NCBI GenBank assembly: GCA_009693305.1
Contig: SHXN01000003.1
Location: forward strand, 1 to 37,823
Reading direction: 5' to 3'
Length of the DNA: 37,823 nt
Source: Limnohabitans sp.
Lineage (GTDB): Bacteria > Pseudomonadota > Gammaproteobacteria > Burkholderiales > Burkholderiaceae_C
Shown piece by piece: positions 22,447-31,572 of this stretch. The notes under the pieces are model-generated. The model worked only from the letters and a program-made list of their open reading frames with translations. It had not been told where the DNA came from and ran no database searches. Position 1 is the stretch's first letter. Every line of letters begins with the position of its first letter. The position numbers and the translations under genes were made by a program.

Positions 22447-23820
22447 TTAAAAAGCACCGAGCCAGCGTTGGAGATCATTGAATAAAGCAAAGGACATCAA
22501 CATCAAGATGACGCCCAAGCCAAGTTTTTGAAATCGCTCCAACCAAACCGCAGAAGGCGAAGTACCCACAACAGCCTCCCAAAGATAATACAACAGGTGC
22601 CCGCCATCTAATACGGGAATGGGTAAAAGGTTCAAAATACCCGCACTCACGCTCACCAATGCCAAAAACTGCAGATATGACATCCAGCCAGACTCGGCCG
22701 ATTTTCCTGCCGCATCGGCCATAGTGACGGGGCCGCTGAGATGTTGCCAAGAAGCCAATCCCACCAACATTTTGCCTATAAGTTCTAAAGTCAGCCAGGA
22801 CTGTTCCCAGGTCTTTTCCAAGCCCATTTGCAAACTGGTGAAGAAATCAAAGCGAATCGTTTCCACCGCAGGTGCTTCGCCAATTTTTGCCTCAATTCGT
22901 CCAAAGGACTCGTCATTGACCCAAACTCTTTTGGGCTTGATTTCGATCAAGACAAGGCCTTGACCGCGTCGATTCACTTCCCACAGTTGAACGTTTGGAT
23001 CACCAAAGCGCCCAGATTGGCGAATTTTTTCTCTTAACTGATTGGCGTCTTCAATGGCATCGCCTTGGACTTTCAGAACGACATCGCCACGTTTTAAACC
23101 CGCCAATTGAGCCACCCCACCCTGCATGGGTTCGTCAATCACTGGGGCCGTCCAGGGTCCTGCCAGCCCTACTTTATTTAAAGAGAAGTTCTTGGACTTA
23201 TCAACGGGCAGTTGACTCAATGGAACAAGAACTTCTCTTTCAGACTTCCCTCGCGATTGAACCTCGAGCAAGACATCGCGCCCAGCCAATCGCGCTTTGA
23301 TCATCAGCCAATTGAGGCCACTGTAGCCTTGCAAAGCCGTCAACTCATCATTGATCAGGGCACCTTTTGTAATCAGATCGCCACTGCGAAGCCCCGCTTC
23401 TTGCATCAATGAATTCACTTGAGGCGCTGACAAAATCGCACGAGGCTGTGTTTCTCCGTAGATCAGGCAAAACGAGTAAATCAATATTGCAAGTACAAAG
23501 TTGGCTAAGGGGCCTGCAGAAACCACAAATACTCTTTTCCACAATCTTTGCGTATCCAAGGCCCATTTTTGTTCATCGGGCAAACAGGTTTTGCTATCAA
23601 GCATCTGCACATATCCACCAAAAGGAAGTGCAGAAATCACAAATTCAGTTTGTTGCTGAACCGAGTGCTGTCGAACCTGCCAACTCATCAATGGTTTTCC
23701 AAAGCCCAAAGAAAAGCGGGTTACCTTGACGCCACAGGCCAATGCCGCCCTGTAGTGGCCATACTCATGCACAAAAATAATAACAACGAGCGCTAAAAGA
23801 AAAGAGAGAGAAGTCAGCAT
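22447..23820 (-). CDS. rseP: RIP metalloprotease RseP
   Basis: HEYGHYRAALACGVKVTRFSLGFG zinc site, two PDZ regions, LLPIPVLDGGHLLYY. Likely start ATG at 23820; the ORF track extends to 23847. Confidence 0.95.
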   Translation of the reverse strand: MLTSLSFLLALVVIIFVHEYGHYRAALACGVKVTRFSLGFGKPLMSWQVRQHSVQQQTEFVISALPFGGYVQMLDSKTCLPDEQKWALDTQRLWKRVFVVSAGPLANFVLAILIYSFCLIYGETQPRAILSAPQVNSLMQEAGLRSGDLITKGALINDELTALQGYSGLNWLMIKARLAGRDVLLEVQSRGKSEREVLVPLSQLPVDKSKNFSLNKVGLAGPWTAPVIDEPMQGGVAQLAGLKRGDVVLKVQGDAIEDANQLREKIRQSGRFGDPNVQLWEVNRRGQGLVLIEIKPKRVWVNDESFGRIEAKIGEAPAVETIRFDFFTSLQMGLEKTWEQSWLTLELIGKMLVGLASWQHLSGPVTMADAAGKSAESGWMSYLQFLALVSVSAGILNLLPIPVLDGGHLLYYLWEAVVGTSPSAVWLERFQKLGLGVILMLMSFALFNDLQRWLGAF

Positions 23821-23824
23821 GTTT

Positions 23825-25024
23825 TTAGGCGCTCCACTGCTTAACAAATGTGTGGGCGCAAAGTCTTGCTTCTCGATCGATTTGAAGCAAATGCGCCAAT
23901 TCGTTAGGCGCAGAATATTGAAGTGTGGTTAAAGTTTGAATGGTGACGTGATGGATTTGATCAAATCGAATCTGTCCCGCCAAAAACGCCGCTACTCCCA
24001 CCTCGTTAGCTGCATTTAAAACAGCAGTTGTTCCGCCTTTGGCGTTGAGCGAATCCCAGGCCAACTGCAACCCAGGAAAGCGCAAACGATGTTGATTGGA
24101 ATCTATCGATTCAAAAGTCATCGGCGGTAGATTCATGAAATCAAGCTTAGACGCACCTGAACTTAATCGATCGGGCCAACCCAGTCCATAAGAGATGGGC
24201 ATTCTCATATCGGGTGTACCCAACTGAGCCATCACAGACGTATCTTTGTATTGCACCATCGAATGAATAATGCTTTGCGGATGAATAACCACTTCAATTT
24301 TTTCGGGCATCCAATCGAACAAATAACGCGCCTCAATCACTTCTAAGACCTTGTTCATCATGGTGGCCGAGTCAACGGATATTTTTCTACCCATGACCCA
24401 ATTAGGATGCGCACACGCTTGATCGGGCGTTACCTTTTTGAGGTCACCAACAGACATCTGACGAAACGGTCCGCCAGAAGCTGTGAGTATGATTTTTTCG
24501 ACACGAACTAACCATGTGGAACGATCTTCTGGCATGGATTGAAAAACAGCAGAATGCTCGCTATCGATGGGCAACAACAATGCCCCACCTTCACGAACGG
24601 CATTTAAAAATACTTGACCGCCAACGACCAGTGCTTCCTTGTTAGCCAACAACAAACGCTTGCCCGCTTTGGCTGCGGACAAACAAGAGGAAAGGCCCGC
24701 CGCACCAACGATAGCGGCCATGACGATATCCACTTGCGGATTGCTTGCCACTTCGTCTAATGCATGCGAGCCCGAAAGAACCGTTACAGAAGAGCCTGCA
24801 TTTTTAAGTTTTTCATTTAATGATTTTGCACAGTCTTCTTGAACCATAACTGCATACATGGGTTTGAATTGCATGCATTGCGCAAACATCAAATCCACTT
24901 GTTGAGCGCCCGTGAGTGCAAACAATTCAAAGCGATCTAAGTGATGACTGACAACGTCCAATGTATTTTTACCGATAGAGCCCGTAGCTCCCAAAATGGT
25001 GAGTCGTTTTTTAGACTGAGTCAT
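23825..25024 (-). CDS. dxr: 1-deoxy-D-xylulose 5-phosphate reductoisomerase
   Basis: LTILGATGSIGKNTLDVV, LLANKEALVVGG, LPIDSEHSAVFQ, ILTASGGPF. Confidence 0.97.
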   Translation of the reverse strand: MTQSKKRLTILGATGSIGKNTLDVVSHHLDRFELFALTGAQQVDLMFAQCMQFKPMYAVMVQEDCAKSLNEKLKNAGSSVTVLSGSHALDEVASNPQVDIVMAAIVGAAGLSSCLSAAKAGKRLLLANKEALVVGGQVFLNAVREGGALLLPIDSEHSAVFQSMPEDRSTWLVRVEKIILTASGGPFRQMSVGDLKKVTPDQACAHPNWVMGRKISVDSATMMNKVLEVIEARYLFDWMPEKIEVVIHPQSIIHSMVQYKDTSVMAQLGTPDMRMPISYGLGWPDRLSSGASKLDFMNLPPMTFESIDSNQHRLRFPGLQLAWDSLNAKGGTTAVLNAANEVGVAAFLAGQIRFDQIHHVTIQTLTTLQYSAPNELAHLLQIDREARLCAHTFVKQWSA

Positions 25025-25854
25025 AAAACCACCAACATCATTGATAGGGGCAATGCAGGCAACAATGCATCCACACGATCCAAAACGCCGCCATGACCTG
25101 GCAATAACTGGCTACTGTCTTTAGCTCCTGCACTTCGCTTGACCAATGATTCAAACAGATCGCCGACAACGCTCATTGCTGATAAAAAAAGCAACGACAA
25201 CAAACCATAAACCCAACCACGCATCCACAATAACTTAAACAAACTGGGCGAGGTCCAAGCAAAAGAATCTTCAACCCGCATCCAAATCAAGGCAAGGACG
25301 ATGACGCAAAACATACCGCCCCAAACGCCCTCCCAACTTTTGCCAGGGCTAATGGCAGGAGCCAGTTTGCGCTTGCCCCATGCTCGACCAAAAAAATATG
25401 CGCCAATGTCTGCGAACCAAACTAATGCCAAGATAGAAAATATCAAATTGGTGCTCATGGATTTGGCTTGATAAATTGCACACCAAGTAAAAATCAAAGC
25501 AATCAATCCAACAAAGACTCGCACGTTTTGATTGATTGATTGCCAACCACCCACGCCGATTCGAATGATGTAAAGACTACCCATCACCCATAAACAACCA
25601 ACGCCTAACCACAGATTGCGCCAATTGCTCTCTAGCAAGCCGCGGTCCCAAATGAGCAAGCAAATCATGACGCAAGACGCACCCAAGAGCCTGGATAAAA
25701 AAGGTTTGATTTGATTGAGTTTTGACCACTCCCAAACAGCAGCGCCGATGAAGGCCAACGACAAAGCGCCCAATAAACTGGCGTCTGGATAAAAAAATGC
25801 AGGCAAAAATAAAGCCAACAAAATAACAGCAGTGATGATGCGTTGCTTGAGCAT
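25021..25854 (-). CDS. cdsA: Phosphatidate cytidylyltransferase
   Basis: Multi-TM; ISPGKSWEGVWGG and SVVGDLFESLVKRSAGAKDSSQLLPGHGGVLDRVDALLPALP signature. Confidence 0.96.
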   Translation of the reverse strand: MLKQRIITAVILLALFLPAFFYPDASLLGALSLAFIGAAVWEWSKLNQIKPFLSRLLGASCVMICLLIWDRGLLESNWRNLWLGVGCLWVMGSLYIIRIGVGGWQSINQNVRVFVGLIALIFTWCAIYQAKSMSTNLIFSILALVWFADIGAYFFGRAWGKRKLAPAISPGKSWEGVWGGMFCVIVLALIWMRVEDSFAWTSPSLFKLLWMRGWVYGLLSLLFLSAMSVVGDLFESLVKRSAGAKDSSQLLPGHGGVLDRVDALLPALPLSMMLVVL

Positions 25855-25860
25855 GCGGGC

Positions 25861-26424
25861 TTATACAGCCATGATGTCTTGCTCTTTGCAAGCAACCATT
25901 TTGTCAATGTCGGCAATGTGTTTATCGGTTACTTTTTGGACATCGGCTTCAGCACGTTTTTGTTCGTCTTCAGAAGCCAACTTGTCTTTCACCATTTTTT
26001 TAACGGCGTCATTGGCGTCGCGTCTTAAATTTCTGATTGCAATTTTAGCGCTCTCACCTTCGTTTCGAACAACCTTGGTTAATTCTTTTCGGCGTTCTTC
26101 TGTCATCGCTGGCATAGGCACACGAATCAAGTCGCCCATCGCCGATGGGTTCAATCCCAAATCACTGTCGCGAATGGCTTTTTCAATTTTTGCGCCCATG
26201 CCTTTTTCCCATGGCTGAACGCTGATGGTTCTGGCGTCAAGCAGGGAAACATTGGCTACCTGATTGAGTGGGGTCGGGTTTCCATAATAGTCAACCATCA
26301 CGCTATCAAGAAGCGCAGGGTTGGCACGACCTGTTCTAATTTTTGTGAGATTACTACTGAAAGCCGCAATGGTTTGATCCATTTTGGTTTCCATATTTTT
26401 TTTGAGCTCGGCAATAGTGGCCAT
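25861..26424 (-). CDS. frr: Ribosome recycling factor
   Basis: [33 protein letters not shown]...PPMP-type [17 protein letters not shown]. Confidence 0.97.
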   Translation of the reverse strand: MATIAELKKNMETKMDQTIAAFSSNLTKIRTGRANPALLDSVMVDYYGNPTPLNQVANVSLLDARTISVQPWEKGMGAKIEKAIRDSDLGLNPSAMGDLIRVPMPAMTEERRKELTKVVRNEGESAKIAIRNLRRDANDAVKKMVKDKLASEDEQKRAEADVQKVTDKHIADIDKMVACKEQDIMAV

Positions 26425-26451
26425 TTTTTTCTCCTTGCATCAATCGATCGT

Positions 26452-27174
26452 TCAGGCGTAAACCAAAGTGCCTTCGTCTTCACCCAAAACAACCCGTTTA
26501 AGCGCGCCATTTTTAAAAATGGAAAAAACTTTGATCGGCAACTTCTGATCACGACACAAAGCAAAAGCAGTGGCGTCCATAATGCCTAAATTTTTTCCGA
26601 TGGCTTCATCGAAACTGATACTGCTATAACGCGTTGCATGCGGATCTTTTTTAGGATCTGCCGAATAAACACCATCTACTTTGGTGGCTTTAAGCACGAC
26701 TTCCGCGCCGATCTCTGCACCTCTCAATGCAGCGGCGGTATCAGTTGTAAAAAATGGATTGCCCGTTCCAGCCGCGAATATCACCACCTTGCCTTCTTCT
26801 AAATATTGAAGCGCCTTGGGTCTGACATAGGGCTCAACCACCTGTTCAATACCAATGGCAGACATGACGCGAGCCGTCAACCCCGCTTTGTTCATCGTAT
26901 CGCCTAAAGCCAAGGCATTCATAACGGTTGCCAACATACCCATGTAGTCGGCTGTGGCTCTATCCATTCCCACTGCGCCACCTGCAACACCTCTAAAAAT
27001 ATTTCCACCACCAATGACGACCGCCACCTCAACACCTAAACGCGTGACCTCTGAAATTTCTTCAACCATTCGAACAATGGTTGCTCGGTTAATTCCAAAT
27101 GCATCGTCCCCCATCAAGGCCTCGCCAGAGAGTTTTAACAAAATTCTCTTATGGGGGGTCTTGTCGGCCTTCAT
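26452..27174 (-). CDS. pyrH: Uridylate kinase
   Basis: [48 protein letters not shown]-type, [19 protein letters not shown]. Confidence 0.97.
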   Translation of the reverse strand: MKADKTPHKRILLKLSGEALMGDDAFGINRATIVRMVEEISEVTRLGVEVAVVIGGGNIFRGVAGGAVGMDRATADYMGMLATVMNALALGDTMNKAGLTARVMSAIGIEQVVEPYVRPKALQYLEEGKVVIFAAGTGNPFFTTDTAAALRGAEIGAEVVLKATKVDGVYSADPKKDPHATRYSSISFDEAIGKNLGIMDATAFALCRDQKLPIKVFSIFKNGALKRVVLGEDEGTLVYA

Positions 27175-27223
27175 TGATTACTCCTGTTTTTTGCAAGTTT
27201 AGCGTTGTTATGCTGTTCAAGGT

Positions 27224-27247
27224 AAAAAAAAGGGGACCTGAGTCCCC
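27224..27247 (-). terminator. Rho-independent terminator downstream of tsf
   Basis: Minus strand GGGGAC-TCAG-GTCCCC followed by TTTTTTT. Confidence 0.8.
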
Positions 27248-27256
27248 ATGGATGGT

Positions 27257-28150
27257 TTAAGCCGATTGTTTGGCTGCGGCCACTTGAGCGGCCACCTCGG
27301 CGGCAAAATCATCTGTCTTTTTCTCGATGCCCTCACCCACAATATAGAGCGTGAAGCCCTTGACCGAGGTGTTAGCAGCTTTGAGCATTTGCTCAACGGT
27401 TTGTTTGTCGTTTTTAACAAAGGCCTGATTAAACAAAGAGACTTCTTTGAGGTATTTTTGAACCGAGCCCTCGACCATTTTTTGAATGATGTCTGCTGGC
27501 TTATTGGTTTCAGCGGCTTTTGCAACTGCAACCGAACGCTCACGCTCGACGAATTCTACGGGGACGTCCGCACTGGTGAGTGCCACAGGCTTCATGGCCG
27601 CCACGTGCATCGCCACGTCGCGCGCAGCTACTTCGGCACCTATGTATTCGACCATCACGCCAATGCGCGTTCCATGCAAATAAGAGGTAACGGGCGTTGA
27701 GCCAGAAAAAAGTTTGAAGCGACGAAAGCACATGTTTTCGCCGATTTTTCCGATGAGTCCTTTTCTGACGTCTTCCAGTGTTGGACCGAATCCATCTTGG
27801 CTATACGCAAGCGCACCCAGAGCTTCAAAAGTTGCTGGCTTGTGTTGAACAATCAATTGAGCTGCTGCTTGAGCCATGGCCAAGAAACTATCACTTTTGG
27901 TGACGAAATCGGTCTCGCAGTTGACTTCGAGTAAGGCGCCAACTTGACCACTGATGGAACTGGTGACCACACCTTCTGCAGTTACGCGTGATGCAGCCTT
28001 GCCAGCCTTGCTACCCAACTTAACGCGCAAAATTTCTTCTGCTTTGTTCATATCGCCTTCGGCTTCAGTGAGTGCTTTTTTGCACTCCATCATGGGCGCA
28101 TCTGTTTTTGCGCGAAGTTCTGCAACCATGCTTGCTTTTATTGCTGCCAT
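27257..28150 (-). CDS. tsf: Elongation factor Ts
   Basis: [54 protein letters not shown]. The ORF track starts at 28156; the second Met at 28150 is likelier. Confidence 0.97.
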   Translation of the reverse strand: MAAIKASMVAELRAKTDAPMMECKKALTEAEGDMNKAEEILRVKLGSKAGKAASRVTAEGVVTSSISGQVGALLEVNCETDFVTKSDSFLAMAQAAAQLIVQHKPATFEALGALAYSQDGFGPTLEDVRKGLIGKIGENMCFRRFKLFSGSTPVTSYLHGTRIGVMVEYIGAEVAARDVAMHVAAMKPVALTSADVPVEFVERERSVAVAKAAETNKPADIIQKMVEGSVQKYLKEVSLFNQAFVKNDKQTVEQMLKAANTSVKGFTLYIVGEGIEKKTDDFAAEVAAQVAAAKQSA

Positions 28151-28193
28151 CTGCATTCTCCAGTTTCAGTTCAAATCTTGATTCATTGAAAGT

Positions 28194-28219
28194 TAAGAAA
28201 AAGGGGCTCACAAGCCCCT
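28194..28219 (-). terminator. Hairpin plus T-tract in the rpsB-tsf intergenic region
   Basis: Minus strand AGGGGCT-TGTG-AGCCCCT followed by TTTTTC, between rpsB stop (28241) and tsf start. Confidence 0.75.
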
Positions 28220-28240
28220 GTGATCTAGACGATGAGGAAA

Positions 28241-28996
28241 TTAGGCGGAAGCCTCGCCCTCAACCTCGACAAACTCATCAGAGTCAGCCTCAGAAACCGC
28301 CTTAACCACGTCGTTGACCGCATTCGCGCGTCCTTCAAGGATGGCGTCTGCGATTCCACGTGCATACAAAGTAACGGCCTTGGAAGAGTCGTCGTTACCA
28401 GGAATCACGTAATGGATGCCTTCGGGTGAATGGTTGGTATCCACAACACCAATGAGCGGAATACCTAATTTTTTGGCTTCTGCAATAGCGATTTTGTGAT
28501 AACCCACGTCAATGATGAAAATTGCATCAGGCAACGTAACCATATCTTGAATGCCACCAATGTCTTTTTCTAGCTTTTCGAGTTCACGCGAGAACATGAG
28601 TTGCTCTTTTTTGGATAAAGCGTCAAGACCAGCCTCTTGCTGGATTTTTATTTCTTTGAGGCGCTTGATAGAAGCTTTGACGGTTTTGAAATTGGTGAGC
28701 ATGCCGCCCAACCATCTTTGATCAACGTAAGGAACACCTGCGCGCTTGGCTTCTGTTGCGACGATTTCACGTGCTTGACGCTTGGTGCCCACCATCAAAA
28801 TGGTTCCGCGGTTGGCACTGAGTTGTTTGGCAAATTTGGTTGCTTCTTGATACAGGAGAAGCGTTTTTTCCAAATTGATAATGTGGATTTTGTTGCGATG
28901 GCCAAAGATATACTGGGCCATCTTAGGATTCCAGAAACGGGTTTGGTGACCAAAATGGACGCCCGCCTCTAACATTTCACGCATTGTGGTTGACAT
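28241..28996 (-). CDS. rpsB: 30S ribosomal protein S2
   Basis: [45 protein letters not shown]; start ATG at 28996 preceded by GGAG; the ORF track extends to 29035. Confidence 0.97.
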   Translation of the reverse strand: MSTTMREMLEAGVHFGHQTRFWNPKMAQYIFGHRNKIHIINLEKTLLLYQEATKFAKQLSANRGTILMVGTKRQAREIVATEAKRAGVPYVDQRWLGGMLTNFKTVKASIKRLKEIKIQQEAGLDALSKKEQLMFSRELEKLEKDIGGIQDMVTLPDAIFIIDVGYHKIAIAEAKKLGIPLIGVVDTNHSPEGIHYVIPGNDDSSKAVTLYARGIADAILEGRANAVNDVVKAVSEADSDEFVEVEGEASA

Positions 28997-29147
28997 TTTA
29001 AAAACTCCGAAGGTTGGGTCTAAAATCCGATTCATGATTGCGGTTTAAACAAATATGGAATTTGTATGAACAACAACACCTTGAAAGAACCGGTTTGTGA
29101 TTTACTCTGCAAGTAAAACCTAAAGTCTCTGAATGCAAAGCCAAACG

Positions 29148-29177
29148 ATTGTAGCACAGCCAACGGTTCTGTCGTAA
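29148..29177 (-). promoter_or_regulatory. Candidate rpsB promoter with extended -10 and weak -35 lying inside the mobile element end
   Basis: Minus strand TGC-TACAAT (-10, 29148-29153), 18-bp spacer, TTACGA (29172-29177) inside the terminal repeat of the 120-bp element. Confidence 0.45.
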
Positions 29178-29284
29178 TAAGGATTCCCAGTTTTTCAGGA
29201 ACGCTATAGGTAATGTTTGGCATAGGGAAAATACGCTACTGGTAGTAGGTAAGATTCTTCAAAATTCCTTATTGCGACAGAACC
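29165..29284. mobile_element. MITE-like 120-bp element, copy 1
   Basis: Starts GGTTCTGTCGTAATAAGGA, ends TCCTTATTGCGACAGAACC (18/19 inverted repeat); 116/120 identical by eye to copy 2, same orientation. Confidence 0.8.
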
Positions 29285-29576
29285 CATCAGCCTTGATACT
29301 TTCAATGGCCGCTGTGTTGGCGCCGCTCTTGTCGATGGTGATCTTCTCGGGCACATCATGCAGGTTGACAGCTTGTTCAAGAAAACGACGCGCCGCAGCC
29401 CTATCCCGCTTGGCGGTCAGCAGGAAGTCGACTGTGTCGCCAGCACGGTCAACCGCGCGGTACAGGTATTTCCACTGGCCCGACAACTTGATGTAGGTCT
29501 CATCCATGCGCCAACCTCGACCAACGGGTCGTTTGTGCCTGCAAAAGACGGTAGCGAGCACAGGCACCCTCTTGAT
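29285..29576 (-). pseudogene. Truncated IS6-family-type transposase core
   Basis: Minus ORF: FCRHKRPVGRGWRMDETYIKLSGQWKYLYRAVDRAGDTVDFLLTAKRDRAAARRFLEQAVNLHDVPEKITIDKSGANTAAIESIKAD. Lacks the N-terminal HTH and the C-terminal catalytic part; both ends stop at the flanking 120-bp elements. Confidence 0.88.
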
Positions 29577-29696
29577 GGTTCTGTCGCAATAAGGATTCCC
29601 AGTTTTTCAGGGACGCTATAGGTGGTGTTTGGCATAGGGAAAATACGCTACTGGTAGTAGGTAAGATTCTTCAAAATTCCTTATTGCGACAGAACC
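29577..29696. mobile_element. MITE-like 120-bp element, copy 2
   Basis: Perfect 19-bp terminal inverted repeat GGTTCTGTCGCAATAAGGA...TCCTTATTGCGACAGAACC; direct repeat of copy 1. Confidence 0.8.
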
Positions 29697-29741
29697 CAAC
29701 TCAGTCATTTGACGACAGAAGGCCGAAGTTCTGAAACAAAT

Positions 29742-29765
29742 GTTCTATTGACAGATCAATAGAAC
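29742..29765. promoter_or_regulatory. Perfect 10-bp inverted repeat upstream of the catabolic operon (operator candidate)
   Basis: GTTCTATTGA-CAGA-TCAATAGAAC, ends 17 bp before the ATG at 29783. Confidence 0.6.
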
Positions 29766-29782
29766 TGAATCAGCATGACGGG

Positions 29783-31069
29783 ATGAATTCAACCGTTTCT
29801 TCGCAACCCCAAACATTAGCGCAAAAACTAATCGCCAAGGCCGCGGGGCAGTCAACGGCCCAAGTGGGAGACGTGCTCACTTGTCAGGTGGATTTGGCGA
29901 TGTTTCATGACTCATCGGGGCCACGGCGTTTAAGGCCGATGCTTGAATCATTGGGCGCATCGATATGGGATCCCAAAAAAGTAGTGTTGGTGATAGATCA
30001 CTATGTGCCTGCGCAAGACGAGGACGTCAAACGCATTGTGCAAATCGCACGGCAAACCGCAAGGGATTGGAAACTACCCAACGTGATTGATTCCGAAGGC
30101 ATATGCCATGTGGTGTTGCCAGAGCGGGGTCATTTGCATCCAGGCATGTTTTGTGTGGGAGGCGATTCGCATTCGCCAACGGGCGGTGCGTTTGGTACTT
30201 ACATGTTTGGCATTGGTGCGACTGAAATGCTTGGCGTGGTGGTCACGGGTGAAATATGGGTGCAAGTGCCTCAAACCATTCGCATGCAATGGAATGGTCA
30301 ATTGCAACAAGCAGTGAGTGCCAAAGACATGATGTTGCACATGATTGGACGTTTTGGTATGAATGGTGGCAACTATCAAGCGGTGGAGTTTGCAGGTGAC
30401 GCAGTTTCTGCTTTGTCGATGCAAGAGCGAATGACGTTATCAAATATGAGTGCAGAGATGGGCGCGCAAGCGGGTTTGATTGCGGCCGATGATGTCACGG
30501 TTGATTATTTGAAGCAACATGGTGTGGCGCAACATCATCTAGAAAATATTTCGCATTGGGTGAGTGATGAAGATGCGGTGTGCGAAAAACATTTGTTTGA
30601 TGCAGCCACTTTATCGCCACAAGTGGCCGCACCTCATAGTCCTGCCAACACAAAATCAGTGACAAAATTTTTAGATGTGAAGCCAACCATCGCATACATT
30701 GGTGCGTGCACGGGCGCCAAGCTCGATGATTTGCGTGCAGCCGCATCGGTGCTCAAAGGCAAGCGTGTGGCCAGTCATGTGCGATTAGCGGTGGCGCCTG
30801 CCAGTGCGCGTGAACAACAACAAGCGCAACAAGAGGGTGTGATGGATATATTGCGCGATGCAGGGGCGCAAATTTTGCCCAACTCGTGCGGTGCATGTGC
30901 AGGCTATGGTATGACGTTTGAAGAGAATGCAACGGTAATATCGACCACAGCCAGAAATTTCAAAGGACGCATGGGCCCCGCCAGTGTGAATGTTTATTTG
31001 GCTTCGCCTTGGACGGTTGCAGCAAGTGCATTGCGTGGGTTCATCACGGACCCAAGGACGGTGATATGA
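29783..31069 (+). CDS. Aconitase/3-isopropylmalate dehydratase (LeuC-like) large subunit family protein
   Basis: VIDHYVPAQDE, GDSHSPTGGAFGTYMFGIGATEMLGV, Fe-S cysteines in GACTGAKLDDL and NSCGACAGYG. Confidence 0.92.
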   Translation: MNSTVSSQPQTLAQKLIAKAAGQSTAQVGDVLTCQVDLAMFHDSSGPRRLRPMLESLGASIWDPKKVVLVIDHYVPAQDEDVKRIVQIARQTARDWKLPNVIDSEGICHVVLPERGHLHPGMFCVGGDSHSPTGGAFGTYMFGIGATEMLGVVVTGEIWVQVPQTIRMQWNGQLQQAVSAKDMMLHMIGRFGMNGGNYQAVEFAGDAVSALSMQERMTLSNMSAEMGAQAGLIAADDVTVDYLKQHGVAQHHLENISHWVSDEDAVCEKHLFDAATLSPQVAAPHSPANTKSVTKFLDVKPTIAYIGACTGAKLDDLRAAASVLKGKRVASHVRLAVAPASAREQQQAQQEGVMDILRDAGAQILPNSCGACAGYGMTFEENATVISTTARNFKGRMGPASVNVYLASPWTVAASALRGFITDPRTVI

Positions 31070-31572
31070 ATGCCTCACGAGTCTGGCGAGTGGGTCACAA
31101 CATCGACACCGATGCATTAGCACCTGGCGCTTATATGAAATTTGGTTTGGATGAGATTGCCAAGCATTGTTTGGAATCGGTGCGACCTGAGTTTGCAAGC
31201 GGCGTTCAAAAAGGCGATGTGTTAGTAGCGGGTCCTAATTTTGGAATTGGTTCTTCGCGTGAGCAAGCCGCAGGTGTGTTGGTGCAATTGGGCGTTGCTG
31301 CAGTGATTGCGCCTTCTTATAGTGGATTGTTTTTTCGCAATGCATTCAATTTGGGATTGCTTTTACTCACCTGTGCAGATGCAGAGGAAATGCAAGAAGG
31401 TGACACCATACAATTGATTCATCGACCCGATGGCACTATTGTTATTGACAGAAAAAATCTCTCACCATTGTCTTGTCAATCAATCCCCCATTTTTTAATG
31501 GATATGGTGAATGCGGGCGGCTTATTGCCTCTTTTAAAAATGAAACAACAAGGAAAACAACATGTCGGTTGA
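31066..31572 (+). CDS. LeuD-like small subunit of the aconitase/isopropylmalate dehydratase family
   Basis: HNIDTDALAPGAYMKFG and GPNFGIGSSREQAAGVL; ATG at 31066 overlaps the LeuC-like stop (ATGA); the ORF track starts at 31009. Confidence 0.9.
   Translation: MNASRVWRVGHNIDTDALAPGAYMKFGLDEIAKHCLESVRPEFASGVQKGDVLVAGPNFGIGSSREQAAGVLVQLGVAAVIAPSYSGLFFRNAFNLGLLLLTCADAEEMQEGDTIQLIHRPDGTIVIDRKNLSPLSCQSIPHFLMDMVNAGGLLPLLKMKQQGKQHVG

Noticed and set aside
29032-29223. Short minus-strand ORF starting MPNITYSVPEKLGILITTEP, also seen at 29417-29635 as MPNTTYSVPEKLGILIATEP
   Set aside because: Shared start arises because both ORFs lie in the duplicated 120-bp elements; downstream parts differ and no domain is recognised.
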